This document shows positions 5,714 through 11,878 of a DNA stretch of 11,878 nucleotides, one piece after another. Under the pieces are notes generated by a model. It saw nothing but the letters and a program-made list of their open reading frames with translations. It was not told where the DNA came from and made no database searches. The stretch's first letter is position 1, and every line of letters begins with the position of its first letter. A program made the position numbers and the translations under genes. This DNA comes from Phycisphaera mikurensis NBRC 102666 (lineage in GTDB: Bacteria; Planctomycetota; Phycisphaerae; Phycisphaerales; SM1A02), in the NCBI GenBank assembly GCA_945870475.1, contig CAMBSR010000047.1, positions 1 through 11,878 on the forward strand, in the 5' to 3' direction.

Positions 5714-8668
5714 TTACGAGTACGCCCGCACGCTGTCGCACGAGCACACCAGGTTGCGGTCGCCGTACGGGTTGTCCACGCGGCCGACGGGCGGCCAGAA
5801 CTTCCACGTGCGGAGCCACGGCGCCGGGTAGGCGGCCTGCTCGCGCGTGTAGGGGCGCGTCCACTCGCTCGCCGTCACCACGGCCGCGGTGTGCGGTGCG
5901 TGCTTCAGCGGGTTGTTGTCCTTCGGCCAGGTGCCGTTCTCGATCTGCCGGATCTCCTCGCGGATGGCGATGAGCGCGTCGCACAGGCGATCGCACTCCG
6001 CCTTGCTCTCGCTCTCGGTCGGCTCGATCATCAGCGAACCCGGCAGCGGCCAGCTCATGGTGGGGGCGTGGAAGCCGAAGTCCATCAGGCGCTTGGCGAT
6101 GTCGTCGGTCTTGATGCCGGCGCTCGCGTCGAACTGCCGCACGTCGATGATGAACTCGTGCGCGCAGCGGCCGTTGTGGTTCGTGAAGGCCACCGGGTAG
6201 TGCGCTTCCAGGCGCTTCGCCATGTAGTTGGCGTTGAGGATGGCCAGCTCGGTGGCGCGACGCAGGCCCTCGGCACCCATCATGGCGATGTACATCCAGC
6301 TGATGGTGAGGATGCTGGAGCTGCCGTACGGCGCCGCGCTCACGGGGCCGATGGCGTGCTTGCCCGCCGAATCCGGGCGGATGACCGGGTGACCGGGCAG
6401 GAAGTCGGCGAGGCGCGCAACCACGCCGATCGGGCCCATGCCCGGGCCGCCGCCGCCGTGCGGGATGCAGAACGTCTTGTGCAGGTTCAGGTGGCAGACG
6501 TCGGCACCGATGTCGCCGGGACGCGTGATGCCCACCTGCGCGTTCATGTTGGCGCCGTCCATGTACACGAGGCCGCCGTTCGTGTGCACGATGTCGCAGA
6601 GCTCGCGGATGCGCTCCTCGAACACGCCGTGCGTGCTGGGGTAGGTCACCATGCACGCGGCCAGGTCGTTCGAGTGGAGCTCGGCCTTCTTCTTGAGGTC
6701 GGCCATGTCCACGTTGCCCTCGGCATCGCTGTCGACGGGCACCACCGTCATTCCGGCCACGATCGCGGTGGCGGGGTTGGTGCCGTGCGCGCTGTCGGGG
6801 ATCAGGCACACCGTGCGCTTCGTGTCGCCACGATGCTGGTGGTAGGCGCGGATCACCATCAGGCCCGCATACTCGCCCTGCGAGCCCGCGTTCGGCTGCA
6901 AGCTCACGGCCGCGAAGCCGGTGACCTCGCAGAGCCACTGCTCGAGCGTGCTGAAGAGCATCAAATAGCCCTTCCACTGCTCGGCGGGCGCAAACGGGTG
7001 GATCTTGCCGAAGCCGGGCCACGTCACCGGGATCATCTCGCTGGTGGCATTCAGCTTCATGGTGCACGAACCCAGCGGGATCATGCTGTGGACCAGGCTC
7101 AGGTCCTTGCCCTGCAGGCGCCACAGGTACCGGAGCATCTCGTGCTCGGTGTGGTAGTGGCTGAAGGCCACCTGCTGCATGAACGTGCCGGTGCGCGCGC
7201 AGGTGCCGAGGTTGGTCTCGGGCGCGGTGCGCACCACGTCGGTGGCCTTCGGTGCGGGCTTGCCGGTGCCGGTGGCGAAGACCTCGAACAGGTCCTGGAG
7301 GTCGGCGGCGGTGACGGTCTCGTCGAGCGTCACGCCGACGGTGCCGTCGCCGTAGGTGCGGAGGTTGATCTTCTTGACGGCAGCGGCGGCGATCACGCCG
7401 TGCTGCGTCGCGCCGCCGCCGAGCTTCACGCGCAGCGTGTCGAACCACGCGTGCGTGCCGCAGTCGTGGCCGAGCGTCTTCAGGCCCGTGGCCAGCGTGT
7501 TGGTGGCGCGGTGGATGCGGCCGGCGATGGCCTTCAGGCCTTCCGGCCCGTGCCACGCGCCGTACATGCCGGCGATCACGGCCAGGAGCACCTGCGCGGT
7601 GCAGATGTTGCTGGTGGCGCGCTCGCGCTTGATGTGCTGCTCGCGCGTCTGGATCGCCATGCGCAGTGCGGGCTCGCCGGCCGAGTCACGGCTGATGCCG
7701 ATGAGGCGACCGGGCATCTTGCGCACGTGCTCGTTCTTCGTGGCGAAGAACGCGGCGTGCGGTCCGCCGAGGCCCATCGGAACGCCGAAGCGCTGCGCGC
7801 TGCCGACCACCACGTCCGCGCCCCACTGCCCGGGCGGCGTGAGGAGGCAGAGGGAGAGCGGGTCCGCCGCCACCACGAGCAGCGCGCCGGCGCCGTGCAC
7901 CGTGGCCGCGAAGGCCTTGTAGTCATGCACGCGGCCGCTGGTGCAGGGGTACTGGACCAGTGCGCCGCAGTAGGAGCCGTCGCCCAGCTTCGCATCCGCG
8001 GGCTTGCCGATGACGAGCTGGATCCCCAGGCCCGACGCGCGCGTCTCGACCACGGCGATGGTCTGCGGATGGCAGTCCTCGGCGACGAAGAAGTGCTTTT
8101 TCTGCTGGCCGCTCGCGGCGTAGCAGAGGCTCATGGCCTCGGCAGCGGCGGTGCCTTCATCGAGCAGGGAGGCGTTGGCCACCTCCATGCCGGTGAGCTC
8201 CGTGATCATGGTCTGCCAGTTGAGGAGCGCCTCCATGCGGCCCTGGGCGATCTCGGCCTGGTACGGCGAATAGGCCGTGTACCAGCCCGGGTTCTCCAGG
8301 ATGTTGCGCAGGATCACGGGCGGCGTGATCGTGTCGTGGTAGCCCATGCCCAGGTAGCTGCGCCAGATCTGGTTCTGGTCGGCCAGGCGCTGCAGGGCGG
8401 CCAGCGTCTCCGCCTCGCCGCGCTGCGCGAACTTCTGGCCGTTGGTGGGGTCGGTGATGTCCAGCTCGCGGCGCAGGCGGATGCCGGCCGGGATGGCGGC
8501 ATCGATGAGCTCGGCCATCGACGCGCAGCCGATGGTGGCGAGCATCCCCTTCTCCTCCTCGGCGGTCAGGCCCAGGTGACGACGCGCGAACGTGTCGAGC
8601 GGGTCGAGCGGACCGGGAATGTTGGCGGCGGTGGTGGGGGCCTTGGAGGAGGTCTGCATCGAGGTCAT
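5714..8668 (-). CDS. gcvP: Glycine dehydrogenase (decarboxylating), P protein of the glycine cleavage system, 984 aa
   Basis: The P protein uses PLP to decarboxylate glycine and passes the aminomethyl group to the lipoyl arm of the H protein (GcvH), feeding one-carbon units to tetrahydrofolate via GcvT. This is the single-chain form: an N-terminal half (about residues 25-465, with YTAYSPYQAEIAQGRMEALLNWQ starting near 130, and the segment ending GGPHAAFF near 308) joined to a C-terminal half (about 485-984). The PLP-binding lysine is Lys731 in LNLHKTFCIPHGGGGPGMGP. Other hallmarks are HSMIPLGSCTMKLN (527-540) and DSAHGTNPATA (625-635). Length is close to the 957-residue E. coli enzyme. ATG 8668 is preferred because residues before it are low-complexity and poorly conserved in character; ATG 8659 is also possible. 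No Shine-Dalgarno site is seen. It is the first gene of the minus-strand cluster; gcvT and gcvH are not in the window. Confidence 0.98.
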   Translation of the reverse strand: MTSMQTSSKAPTTAANIPGPLDPLDTFARRHLGLTAEEEKGMLATIGCASMAELIDAAIPAGIRLRRELDITDPTNGQKFAQRGEAETLAALQRLADQNQIWRSYLGMGYHDTITPPVILRNILENPGWYTAYSPYQAEIAQGRMEALLNWQTMITELTGMEVANASLLDEGTAAAEAMSLCYAASGQQKKHFFVAEDCHPQTIAVVETRASGLGIQLVIGKPADAKLGDGSYCGALVQYPCTSGRVHDYKAFAATVHGAGALLVVAADPLSLCLLTPPGQWGADVVVGSAQRFGVPMGLGGPHAAFFATKNEHVRKMPGRLIGISRDSAGEPALRMAIQTREQHIKRERATSNICTAQVLLAVIAGMYGAWHGPEGLKAIAGRIHRATNTLATGLKTLGHDCGTHAWFDTLRVKLGGGATQHGVIAAAAVKKINLRTYGDGTVGVTLDETVTAADLQDLFEVFATGTGKPAPKATDVVRTAPETNLGTCARTGTFMQQVAFSHYHTEHEMLRYLWRLQGKDLSLVHSMIPLGSCTMKLNATSEMIPVTWPGFGKIHPFAPAEQWKGYLMLFSTLEQWLCEVTGFAAVSLQPNAGSQGEYAGLMVIRAYHQHRGDTKRTVCLIPDSAHGTNPATAIVAGMTVVPVDSDAEGNVDMADLKKKAELHSNDLAACMVTYPSTHGVFEERIRELCDIVHTNGGLVYMDGANMNAQVGITRPGDIGADVCHLNLHKTFCIPHGGGGPGMGPIGVVARLADFLPGHPVIRPDSAGKHAIGPVSAAPYGSSSILTISWMYIAMMGAEGLRRATELAILNANYMAKRLEAHYPVAFTNHNGRCAHEFIIDVRQFDASAGIKTDDIAKRLMDFGFHAPTMSWPLPGSLMIEPTESESKAECDRLCDALIAIREEIRQIENGTWPKDNNPLKHAPHTAAVVTASEWTRPYTREQAAYPAPWLRTWKFWPPVGRVDNPYGDRNLVCSCDSVRAYS

Positions 8669-8699
8669 CGTCGGATGGGGGTTGTGGCGCGGGGGGCGC

Positions 8700-8717
8700 G
8701 CCGCGCAACGGCGCGGC
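8700..8717 (-). other. GC hairpin in the gcvP leader
   Basis: A perfect 7-bp stem (GCCGCGC with GCGCGGC) closes a 4-base loop. If transcription starts near 8727 it lies about 10 bases into a 60-base leader, well before the start codon. It lacks a T-tract and is not a recognisable glycine riboswitch. It may only stabilise the 5' end, or be incidental in GC-rich DNA. Confidence 0.35.
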
Positions 8718-8733
8718 ACAGCCAGAAACCGTA

Positions 8734-8739
8734 AGTATA
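8734..8739 (-). promoter_or_regulatory. Probable -10 element (TATACT) of the gcvP cluster
   Basis: On the minus strand TATACT matches five of six consensus -10 positions and stands out in very GC-rich DNA. It lies 65 bases upstream of the gcvP ATG, predicting a start near 8727. The -35 region at 17 bp spacing (GTGGTC, 8757-8762) is poor, so an activator may be needed. Its position between divergent genes supports the call. Confidence 0.5.
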
Positions 8740-8966
8740 GGACCCCATGCGGCGTGGACCACGGTCATTGTCGATCGTCTTTCGGTTACCCCCGCGTGGC
8801 CGGGATTTCAGCGTGGACGCACCCCGTCGCCACGTTTGTTGGGGCAGATTCGCGGACCCGGGCCCGGGCCCGATGGCCCCGTGGCCATGTCAGGCAGGAT
8901 CCACGGCGAGGGTCCGACGGAAAGCGCGCGTGTTCTCGTCATGCTGCCTACTATCGCCCCCGGCGC
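8740..8966. other. Intergenic DNA between divergent gcvP and the YbjN-like gene
   Basis: No credible gene is seen here on either strand: frames crossing it have poor third-position GC bias and no recognisable protein. It contains a self-complementary GC run of three CCCGGG-type units at 8857-8872. A weak plus-strand -10 candidate, TACTAT (8949-8954), could serve the YbjN-like gene, but it has no good -35 box. Confidence 0.5.
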
Positions 8967-8982
8967 TGAAGCAGTTGCTTCA
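8967..8982 (+). other. Hairpin in the leader of the YbjN-like gene
   Basis: TGAAGC (8967-8972) and GCTTCA (8977-8982) form a perfect 6-bp stem with an AGTT loop. It is followed 18 bases later by the possible pseudoknot at 9001-9033. Not being GC-only, the stem is less likely than most in this window to be a composition artefact. Confidence 0.35.
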
Positions 8983-9000
8983 CCCCCATGCGCCATGATT

Positions 9001-9033
9001 CCCCCCGGCGATGACGATCCGGGGGGCATCGCC
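9001..9033 (+). promoter_or_regulatory. Possible H-type pseudoknot in the 5' leader
   Basis: Two stems interlock. Stem 1 pairs CCCCCC (9001-9006) with GGGGGG (9021-9026) and can extend to CCCCCCGG/CCGGGGGG. Stem 2 pairs GCGATG (9008-9013) with CATCGC (9027-9032), extendable to 7 bp. The loops are 1 base (9007) and 7 bases (9014-9020), suitable for a compact pseudoknot with stems stacked at 9026/9027. It ends 39 bases before the Shine-Dalgarno site. It does not match a riboswitch class I know. The alternative 8-bp single hairpin (9001-9008 with 9019-9026) is also plausible. Confidence 0.35.
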
Positions 9034-9072
9034 GACATCCTGCTTCCCCTCCGGACAACCCAGGCCATACTG

Positions 9073-9078
9073 AAGGAG
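9073..9078 (+). promoter_or_regulatory. Shine-Dalgarno site (AAGGAG) of the YbjN-like gene
   Basis: AAGGAG lies 4 bases before ATG 9083. An in-frame TGA at 9071-9073 excludes any longer upstream start, so this site fixes the start codon. The spacing is slightly short. It is one of only two clear Shine-Dalgarno sites in the window. Confidence 0.7.
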
Positions 9079-9082
9079 ATCG

Positions 9083-9829
9083 ATGACCCCGAATCCACGC
9101 GCCAAGCTCTTCATGAACATCCGCCTGCACCTTCGCCGGGCGAACCTGCAGTTCTTCGAACGTGCGCGCGAGCGCCAGTTCCTGCTCATGATGCGCGGTG
9201 ACGCGTTGACGGTCTCGCAGCTCATCACGGTGCGCCCGGACGGCGTGGCGTTCCGCATCGAGACGCGGCTCCCCATCGTGGTGCCGACGCATCGTCGCGT
9301 GGCGGCGGCCGAACTGGTGGCGCGGCTCAACCGCCTCACCGAGCGCGGGCACTACGACCTGGACATCGACACCGGCGACGTGTGCTTCCGCATCGACTGC
9401 CACGCGCTCACCAGCATGGTGATCGGCAAGGTCATGCTCGCGGTGCTCGGCATGGCACTGCGCCCGCTGGCGCGCGACTGGCGCGTCTTCGAGGCAGTGC
9501 TGCTGCAGGACGCAGATCCCGTCCCGGCCATCAAGCAGAATGCCGAGCGAATCGCCCGGGAAACCGAGGCAAAGCAGCGCGCCGACCGCGCCGCCACCAC
9601 GCCCCCGCTGCGCCGCAAGGACCCGCAGTCGCCCATCGATGCGGAGAAGGACCTCCACGAGATGATCGACGAGCTCATGGCGCAGGAGCACGGCGCGGAC
9701 CCGACGGCCGGTGCGCCGGAGGCGTTCTCCTCCGAGGAACTCGAGGACATCCTGCCGGACATCGAAGGCAACGCCGACGATGCCGACGAGTCCACCGGCG
9801 GCGACGACGCGGACAGCGACGCGAAGTAA
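9083..9829 (+). CDS. YbjN-domain-like protein with acidic C-terminal tail, 248 aa
   Basis: Residues about 10-145 resemble the YbjN family, a fold shared with type III secretion chaperones whose members are poorly understood and sometimes act as regulators. The supporting pattern is alternating strands and a helix: LITVRPDGVAFRIETRLPIV (48-67), AAAELVARLNRL (74-85), GHYDLDIDTGDVCFRID (89-105). A hydrophobic helix follows (SMVIGKVMLAVLGMAL, 111-126), compatible with the amphipathic last helix of this fold rather than a membrane segment. Residues 145-248 are charged and probably disordered, ending strongly acidic (DDADESTGGDDADSDAK). No signal peptide is present, so the protein is likely cytoplasmic. 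The start is fixed by a Shine-Dalgarno site and an upstream in-frame stop. The WYL regulator begins 29 bp downstream on the same strand. The family call is from pattern alone and is moderate. Confidence 0.7.
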   Translation: MTPNPRAKLFMNIRLHLRRANLQFFERARERQFLLMMRGDALTVSQLITVRPDGVAFRIETRLPIVVPTHRRVAAAELVARLNRLTERGHYDLDIDTGDVCFRIDCHALTSMVIGKVMLAVLGMALRPLARDWRVFEAVLLQDADPVPAIKQNAERIARETEAKQRADRAATTPPLRRKDPQSPIDAEKDLHEMIDELMAQEHGADPTAGAPEAFSSEELEDILPDIEGNADDADESTGGDDADSDAK

Positions 9830-9840
9830 CGCGCCCTGCA

Positions 9841-9858
9841 GCGGGGTACGATTCCCGC
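9841..9858 (+). promoter_or_regulatory. Inverted repeat enclosing a -10-like element before the WYL gene
   Basis: GCGGG (9841-9845) and CCCGC (9854-9858) flank TACGAT (9847-9852), which fits TANNNT and ends 6 bases before the GTG start at 9859. The element could direct a leaderless transcript for the WYL gene. The inverted repeat placed over it could be an operator, perhaps for autoregulation. There is no good -35 box. Confidence 0.4.
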
Positions 9859-10950
9859 GTGGCAAAGACAACCAAGAAGCAACCGAAGGGCGAGCACGGT
9901 CGCGCCGATTCCGTGGAGATGATGGAGCGCGTCAAGGACGTGATCCAGCGCGCTTCCGGCATCGACCAGCCGACGCGCGCGGAACTGGCGAAGGACTACG
10001 GCATCACGCCGCGGTCGGTGTCGAACCTCGTCGAGTACATGAAGAAGCTCGGCATCGAGGTGACGACGCAGACGCGCCCGCGCGATGGCAAGAAGGGGTA
10101 CGTGGTCAACGCCACCAACTTCATGCGCCAGGACCTTTCCGTCGCAGAGGCCGTGGCTTCCGTGCTGCTGACGCAGTCGGTGCTCGACACGCCGCTGGCC
10201 ACGGACGCGGGGTCCACGCAGTCGGGCCTCGAGCGCATCCGAAAGAGCCTGGGCGAGTCGGTGCGCGGAAAGATGGAGCATCTCTCCGGGCGCTTTGCCG
10301 TGCGGCTTTTGCGCGCCGCGAAGCCACCGCGCGCGAACACGTTCCGCGTGGTGCTTGACGGCATCCTCGAGAACCGCGTGCTCACCATGGAGTACGAGTC
10401 GCCCTACGCCAGCGCGAAGGGCGGCAGCAAGGCCGCGGCGGCCGTCGCCGGCAAGGCGCGCAAGATCGAGACGGTGCTCATCGAGCCGTACGGCGTGTTC
10501 TTCGCGCGCCGCAGCTGGTACCTGGTGGCGCGCAAGCGCTCGGCCGGCGAGATGCGCCTCTACAAGCTGGCGCGCATCACGCGCGTCGCGGTCACCTCGG
10601 ACACCTTCCCCATGCCGCGCGGATGGACGCTCGACAAGTACTTGGAGAACGCGTGGGAGACCATCCATTCGCCGCAGGCGCCGGTGAAGGTGGTGGTGGA
10701 CCTCAGCCCCAAGGTGGCGGGAAACATGGTGGAAACCATGTGGCATCCGTCGCAGACGTTCACCACGCTGGCCGACGGCAACGTGCGCTTCACCGCGCGC
10801 GTGGCGGGGCTCGACGAGATCATGTGGTGGGTGCTCGGCATCGGCAGCAACGCGCGCGTGGTGGAGCCGAAGGAACTGCGCGAGCGCGTGGCCGCGGAGA
10901 TTCGCGCCATGCACCGCATGGTGGAGAAGGAAGACGCCGCCGCGAAATGA
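9859..10950 (+). CDS. WYL-domain transcriptional regulator, 363 aa
   Basis: This has the classic three-part layout. A basic N-terminus (KTTKKQPKGEHGR) precedes a helix-turn-helix at about 37-66 (PTRAELAKDYGITPRSVSNL). A helical linker follows with LSVAEAVASVLLTQSVL (93-109). The WYL domain spans about 158-250, with the signature Trp220-Tyr221-Leu222 in RRSWYLVARKR. A WCX extension (276-353) has MWHPSQTFTTLADGNVRF and the MWWVLGIGSNARVVEPKEL signature. WYL proteins sense ligands or nucleic acids; relatives such as PafBC control DNA-damage genes and others control phage defence, but the targets here are unknown. GTG 9859 is chosen because it opens the basic N-terminus, follows the YbjN-like stop by 29 bp and follows a TANNNT box. 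A shorter start at ATG 9919 would still keep the helix-turn-helix. It overlaps the next gene by 4 bases. Confidence 0.93.
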   Translation: MAKTTKKQPKGEHGRADSVEMMERVKDVIQRASGIDQPTRAELAKDYGITPRSVSNLVEYMKKLGIEVTTQTRPRDGKKGYVVNATNFMRQDLSVAEAVASVLLTQSVLDTPLATDAGSTQSGLERIRKSLGESVRGKMEHLSGRFAVRLLRAAKPPRANTFRVVLDGILENRVLTMEYESPYASAKGGSKAAAAVAGKARKIETVLIEPYGVFFARRSWYLVARKRSAGEMRLYKLARITRVAVTSDTFPMPRGWTLDKYLENAWETIHSPQAPVKVVVDLSPKVAGNMVETMWHPSQTFTTLADGNVRFTARVAGLDEIMWWVLGIGSNARVVEPKELRERVAAEIRAMHRMVEKEDAAAK

Positions 10951-11354
10951 TGCCGGACGAGCCGATCAACTTCGACTTCACGCCGGAATCGCCGGTGGAT
11001 CCGGAGGCGCAGGGTGGTGCGCCGGCCGGTGGGGATGCTGCGCACGGTGGGAATGGCGCGCACGGCGCGGACGCCGTGGGTGGTGCGATCGAAGGTGCGG
11101 TCGCGCCTGACCAAACGCATGCCGCTGCGCGCGCGGGTGCGTCCGTACCGCTGCCGCCGATTCCAGATTTCCGCGCTGCGTCGTATCCCTTTGCGATGAC
11201 GTCGCGCTTCCAGGCGCAGGCCGTGATCCCCGCGCCGAAGGCGTCGCCGCGACAGCGATTGCTCTACGGGATCCTGGCGGCGCTGGTGTCGGTGATCGTG
11301 GCCATCGGGATCGTCGCGGTGTTTCGGATGACGGACCACGGCGCGGGGCGGTGA
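10947..11354 (+). CDS. Small single-pass membrane protein, 135 aa, coupled to the WYL regulator
   Basis: I do not recognise a family. The first 75 residues are low-complexity, acidic and Gly/Ala/Pro-rich (GGAPAGGDAAHGGNGAHGAD at 23-42) and probably disordered. One membrane helix spans about 105-126 (LLYGILAALVSVIVAIGIVAVF) and is preceded by basic residues (PKASPRQR). This predicts a cytoplasmic N-terminal domain and a short 9-residue tail outside. There is no signal peptide. The start overlaps the WYL stop in an ATGA, so translation is coupled and the pair is very likely co-transcribed. ATG 10950 directly follows as an alternative. Pairing with a WYL regulator suggests membrane tethering or signal input to it, but nothing in the sequence proves this. 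Confidence 0.75.
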   Translation: MMPDEPINFDFTPESPVDPEAQGGAPAGGDAAHGGNGAHGADAVGGAIEGAVAPDQTHAAARAGASVPLPPIPDFRAASYPFAMTSRFQAQAVIPAPKASPRQRLLYGILAALVSVIVAIGIVAVFRMTDHGAGR

Positions 11355-11538
11355 CGAAGGGGCGGGCGCTGCGAGCGGCGCATGCCCACACTGCGCGATT
11401 CTTGCGCCTTGTGTGCTCCCGAACGATTGGCCAAATCTGCACTGAAAAAAGGCAGTGATTCGGGGATGCGTCGCACCACGCCCCTACCTTCCGCACGTCC
11501 ATCCCGAAACGCAAGGAACAACCGCGGCGAACCCGCAC
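11355..11538. other. Intergenic region before the RuvB-like gene
   Basis: No gene is supported. It contains an 8-bp palindrome TTGGCCAA (11427-11434) and a weak 5-bp hairpin CACTG/CAGTG with an A-rich loop (11440-11457). Base composition is locally less GC-rich around 11420-11462, as expected for a promoter region. No T-run terminator is seen for the WYL operon. Confidence 0.5.
11485..11490 (+). promoter_or_regulatory. Weak -10 candidate (TACCTT) for the RuvB-like gene
   Basis: TACCTT fits TANNNT and would start transcription about 55 bases before ATG 11551, leaving room for the Shine-Dalgarno site. No -35 match is evident. It is offered only because it follows the AT-richer stretch. Confidence 0.2.
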
Positions 11539-11543
11539 GGAGG
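11539..11543 (+). promoter_or_regulatory. Shine-Dalgarno site (GGAGG) of the RuvB-like gene
   Basis: GGAGG lies 7 bases before ATG 11551, an optimal distance, and selects this start over upstream frames. Confidence 0.75.
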
Positions 11544-11550
11544 CGATGCC

Positions 11551-11878
11551 ATGCCCGAACATCCCGAATCAGTCACCGCACGCGCGGCTGCGCGCGTGCC
11601 CGGCGATCCCGCGCACCTCATGGACGTCGCCGCGCTGCGGCAGTTCGTCGGCGCATCGTGCGCGGTGGCCGTCCTGGAGGATGCCGCCGACCGCGCAGTG
11701 ACCGCCGGGCGCGTGCTGGAGGACACGCTCATCGTGGGCCCAGACGACTGTGGCAAGCAGGTGCTCGCACGCGCGCTGGCGCGCGACACGGCGCAGCGCG
11801 CGGTGGAGGTGGACGCCGCGTGGGTGCGCAACGCCAAGCACATGGCGCGCGTGCTGCGATCGCTCGAGGACCGTGACG
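11551..11878 (+). CDS. RuvB-like AAA+ protein, 5' part, with altered Walker A
   Basis: The first 109 residues are visible; the gene runs off the window. They follow the start of the RuvB Holliday-junction helicase motor: LRQFVGASCAVAVLEDAADRA (29-49) matches the RuvB LxxfIGQ..v...L segment, TLIVGPDDCGKQVLARALA (59-77) matches its Walker A region, and VDAAWVRNAKHMARVLRSLED (87-107) matches the stretch before Walker B. RuvB normally reads GPPGLGKT; here it is GPDDCGKQ (63-70), with Lys69 kept but the Ser/Thr that helps hold magnesium replaced by Gln70. This suggests a divergent paralogue with weak or lost ATPase activity rather than the housekeeping RuvB. Walker B, sensors and arginine finger lie outside the window. 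The gene lies 196 bp after the WYL operon on the same strand and probably has its own promoter. Another AAA+ family is possible. Confidence 0.75.
   Translation, partial: MPEHPESVTARAAARVPGDPAHLMDVAALRQFVGASCAVAVLEDAADRAVTAGRVLEDTLIVGPDDCGKQVLARALARDTAQRAVEVDAAWVRNAKHMARVLRSLEDRD

Noticed and set aside
2782..8734. Very long plus-strand frames (2782-5973 and 5684-8734) opposite lepB, ricT and gcvP
   Set aside because: Their products are Arg/His/Ala/Val-rich with no domain logic, and they lie antisense to clearly recognised genes with catalytic motifs. They arise because stop codons are rare opposite GC-rich coding DNA.
8669..8760. Glycine riboswitch upstream of gcvP
   Set aside because: The predicted leader is only about 60 bases and has no tandem aptamer-like conserved purine-rich core; only a simple hairpin is seen.
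8857..8872. Self-complementary CCCGGG-type run as an operator
   Set aside because: It is a simple GC-only run in GC-rich DNA with no partner site or positional link to a promoter.
8836..9201. 121-codon plus-strand frame running into the YbjN-like gene
   Set aside because: It overlaps the well-supported start at 9083 in another frame, lacks a Shine-Dalgarno site and has weak coding bias upstream of 9083.
8951..10914. Minus-strand frames at 8951-9871 and 9352-10914
   Set aside because: They are antisense to the YbjN-like and WYL genes. The WYL frame carries unmistakable HTH, WYL and WCX motifs, so the opposite frames are shadows.

Overview
The window is high-GC bacterial DNA with strong G/C preference at third codon positions. 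Very long antisense ORFs (over 1,000 codons) are a by-product of that bias. Gene content suggests a planctomycete, perhaps of the Phycisphaerae group: a signal peptidase I with a very large extracytoplasmic insertion, an extended PSP1/RicT protein, a secreted helical protein of a type I associate with that phylum, and scarce Shine-Dalgarno sites. This placement is inference from recalled family features, not from a search.

Layout. (1) 164-2571, plus strand: a small uncharacterised protein (91 aa) and a secreted 685-aa protein whose two halves carry a diverged internal duplication. Each gene is followed by a GC-rich hairpin. (2) 2626-8668, minus strand: a compact cluster transcribed gcvP (full-length glycine dehydrogenase), then ricT-like (PSP1 domain), then lepB (signal peptidase I), with gaps of 7 and 33 bases. 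It is convergent with the secreted-protein gene across 54 bp. (3) 8669-9082: a divergent intergenic region of 414 bp. It holds a probable gcvP promoter on the minus strand and, on the plus strand, a structured leader with a hairpin and a possible H-type pseudoknot before a Shine-Dalgarno site. (4) 9083-11354, plus strand: a YbjN-like protein, a WYL-domain transcriptional regulator, and a small single-pass membrane protein translationally coupled to the regulator. (5) 11551 to the window edge: the start of a RuvB-like AAA+ protein with an altered Walker A motif.

The minus-strand cluster is housekeeping: one-carbon metabolism, an RNA-processing cofactor and protein export. The right-hand plus-strand group is more unusual: a likely ligand- or nucleic-acid-sensing WYL regulator sits between a YbjN-like protein and a membrane protein, followed by an atypical RuvB relative. 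No mobile element, CRISPR array, tRNA or rRNA was seen. Expression signals are notable: four genes have a TANNNT -10-like element 6-7 bases before the start codon and no Shine-Dalgarno site, the arrangement expected for leaderless mRNAs. Two others (9083 and 11551) have clear Shine-Dalgarno sites.
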